Shown in pieces: positions 6,480 to 6,927 of a stretch of DNA of 6,927 bases (within the stretch, counting starts at the first letter, position 1; every line of letters starts with the position of its first letter). The stretch is from Ramlibacter sp. (lineage in GTDB: Bacteria > Pseudomonadota > Gammaproteobacteria > Burkholderiales > Burkholderiaceae_C). The notes beneath the pieces were generated by a model. The model had not been told where the DNA came from. It did no database searches and saw nothing but the letters and a program-made list of their open reading frames with translations. Position numbers and translations under genes: made by a program. The DNA lies in NCBI GenBank assembly GCA_025351615.1, contig JANXVP010000221.1:1-6927 (forward strand), in the 5' to 3' direction.

Positions 6480-6489
6480 GATTCGGCCG

Positions 6490-6512
6490 GCGCCTCTCCA
6501 GGCGCAGAGGAG
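6490..6512 (+). promoter_or_regulatory. Leader stem-loop and ribosome binding site of the CBS-domain gene
   Basis: GCGCCT (6490-6495) and AGGCGC (6500-6505) form a perfect 6-bp stem with a CTCC loop. It is followed immediately by AGAGGAG (6506-6512), six bases before the ATG at 6519. The loop CTCC could also pair with the GGAG of the binding site, offering two exclusive folds. Confidence 0.45.
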
Positions 6513-6518
6513 ACATCC

Positions 6519-6927
6519 ATGAAAGTCAGCGACATCCTGCGGGTCAAGGGAAACACCCTTTACACGGTCAATTCGGATGAGCCGCTGTCTCGCGCCATCG
6601 ACGCGATGGCCGAAAAAGACATTGGCTCGCTGGTGGTGATGGACCATGGCGAGCTGACCGGCATGCTCACGTTCCGCGAGGTGATCCTGTGCATTGTCAA
6701 GAACGGCGGCGTCGTGGGCGACACGCTGGTGCGCAAGGCGATGGACGACCATCCCCTGACCTGCACTTCGGAGACCGACCTGGATGAAGTGCGCCGCATG
6801 ATGCTGGACCGGCATGCGCGCTACATGCCGGTGATGGACCGCCGCATGTTGATGGGCGTGATCAGCTTTTACGACGTCGCCAAGGCGGTGGTGGACAGCC
6901 AGAACTTCGAGAACAGGATGCTCAAGG
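6519..6927 (+). CDS. Two-CBS-domain protein (runs off window end)
   Basis: A small cytoplasmic protein built only of a CBS pair, a module that typically binds adenosine nucleotides such as AMP, ATP or SAM and acts as a sensor or regulatory partner. The 136 visible residues begin MKVSDILRVKGNTLYTV. The first CBS repeat covers about 12-62 (LSRAIDAMAEKDIGSLVVMDHGELTGMLTFREV), and the second covers about 75-127 (MDDHPLTCTSETDLDEVRRMM, then RHARYMPVMD and LMGVISFYDVAKAVV). Remembered relatives end about ten residues beyond the window, so little is missing. No fused enzyme or transport domain is seen, and its ligand and partner are unknown. The start is secure: a good ribosome binding site and promoter precede the ATG. 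It is divergent from metY, which raises but does not prove a SAM link. Confidence 0.93.
   Translation, partial: MKVSDILRVKGNTLYTVNSDEPLSRAIDAMAEKDIGSLVVMDHGELTGMLTFREVILCIVKNGGVVGDTLVRKAMDDHPLTCTSETDLDEVRRMMLDRHARYMPVMDRRMLMGVISFYDVAKAVVDSQNFENRMLK

Noticed and set aside
6420..6518. SAM or SAH riboswitch in front of metY
   Set aside because: The whole spacer is 99 bases shared by two divergent genes. I see only a 5-bp stem and none of the conserved cores or pseudoknot elements of those riboswitches.
6420..6815. N-terminal extension of metY to 567 residues
   Set aside because: The extension is antisense to the CBS gene and has no homology-like character. The ATG at 6419 has a proper ribosome binding site and starts exactly where the family starts.

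Overview
The window is GC-rich, densely coding chromosomal DNA. The proteins look like those of Burkholderiales, most like Comamonadaceae (Variovorax, Ramlibacter or Rhodoferax type). That placement rests on my memory of homologues, not on a search. There are no rRNA or tRNA genes, CRISPR arrays, insertion sequences or phage genes. Every gene is a recognisable chromosomal household or conserved family, and I see no sign of recent transfer.

Layout: four genes read leftwards as one tight block from about 2981 to 1: a DUF2069 membrane protein, a GlcD/D-2-hydroxyglutarate-dehydrogenase-type FAD oxidoreductase, thymidylate synthase (thyA) and dihydrofolate reductase (folA, cut by the window start). 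Two of the three junctions are 4-base GTGA overlaps in which the downstream gene starts with GTG. The third is a 31-base gap. Divergent from this block, with only 8 to 23 bases between start codons, a YihY/BrkB-family inner membrane protein with a winged-helix-like C-terminal tail runs rightwards (2990-4198). It converges on a leftward pair: metY (O-acetylhomoserine sulfhydrylase, 5112-6419) followed by an alpha/beta hydrolase of unknown substrate (4227-5033). After a 99-base divergent intergenic region, a two-CBS-domain protein starts at 6519 and runs off the right edge.

How the genes work together: ThyA converts dUMP to dTMP and oxidises methylenetetrahydrofolate to dihydrofolate, which FolA reduces back to tetrahydrofolate, so their coupling is metabolically direct. 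MetY makes homocysteine from O-acetylhomoserine and sulfide; the activating enzyme (MetX or MetA) is not in this window. No shared pathway is evident for the hydrolase, the YihY protein, DUF2069 or the CBS protein.

Nothing here amounts to a clearly new biological system. The points most worth a second look are small regulatory structures: a perfect 10-bp hairpin that holds the hydrolase ribosome binding site, stem-loops beside the metY and CBS ribosome binding sites, and the very compressed divergent yihY/DUF2069 start region.
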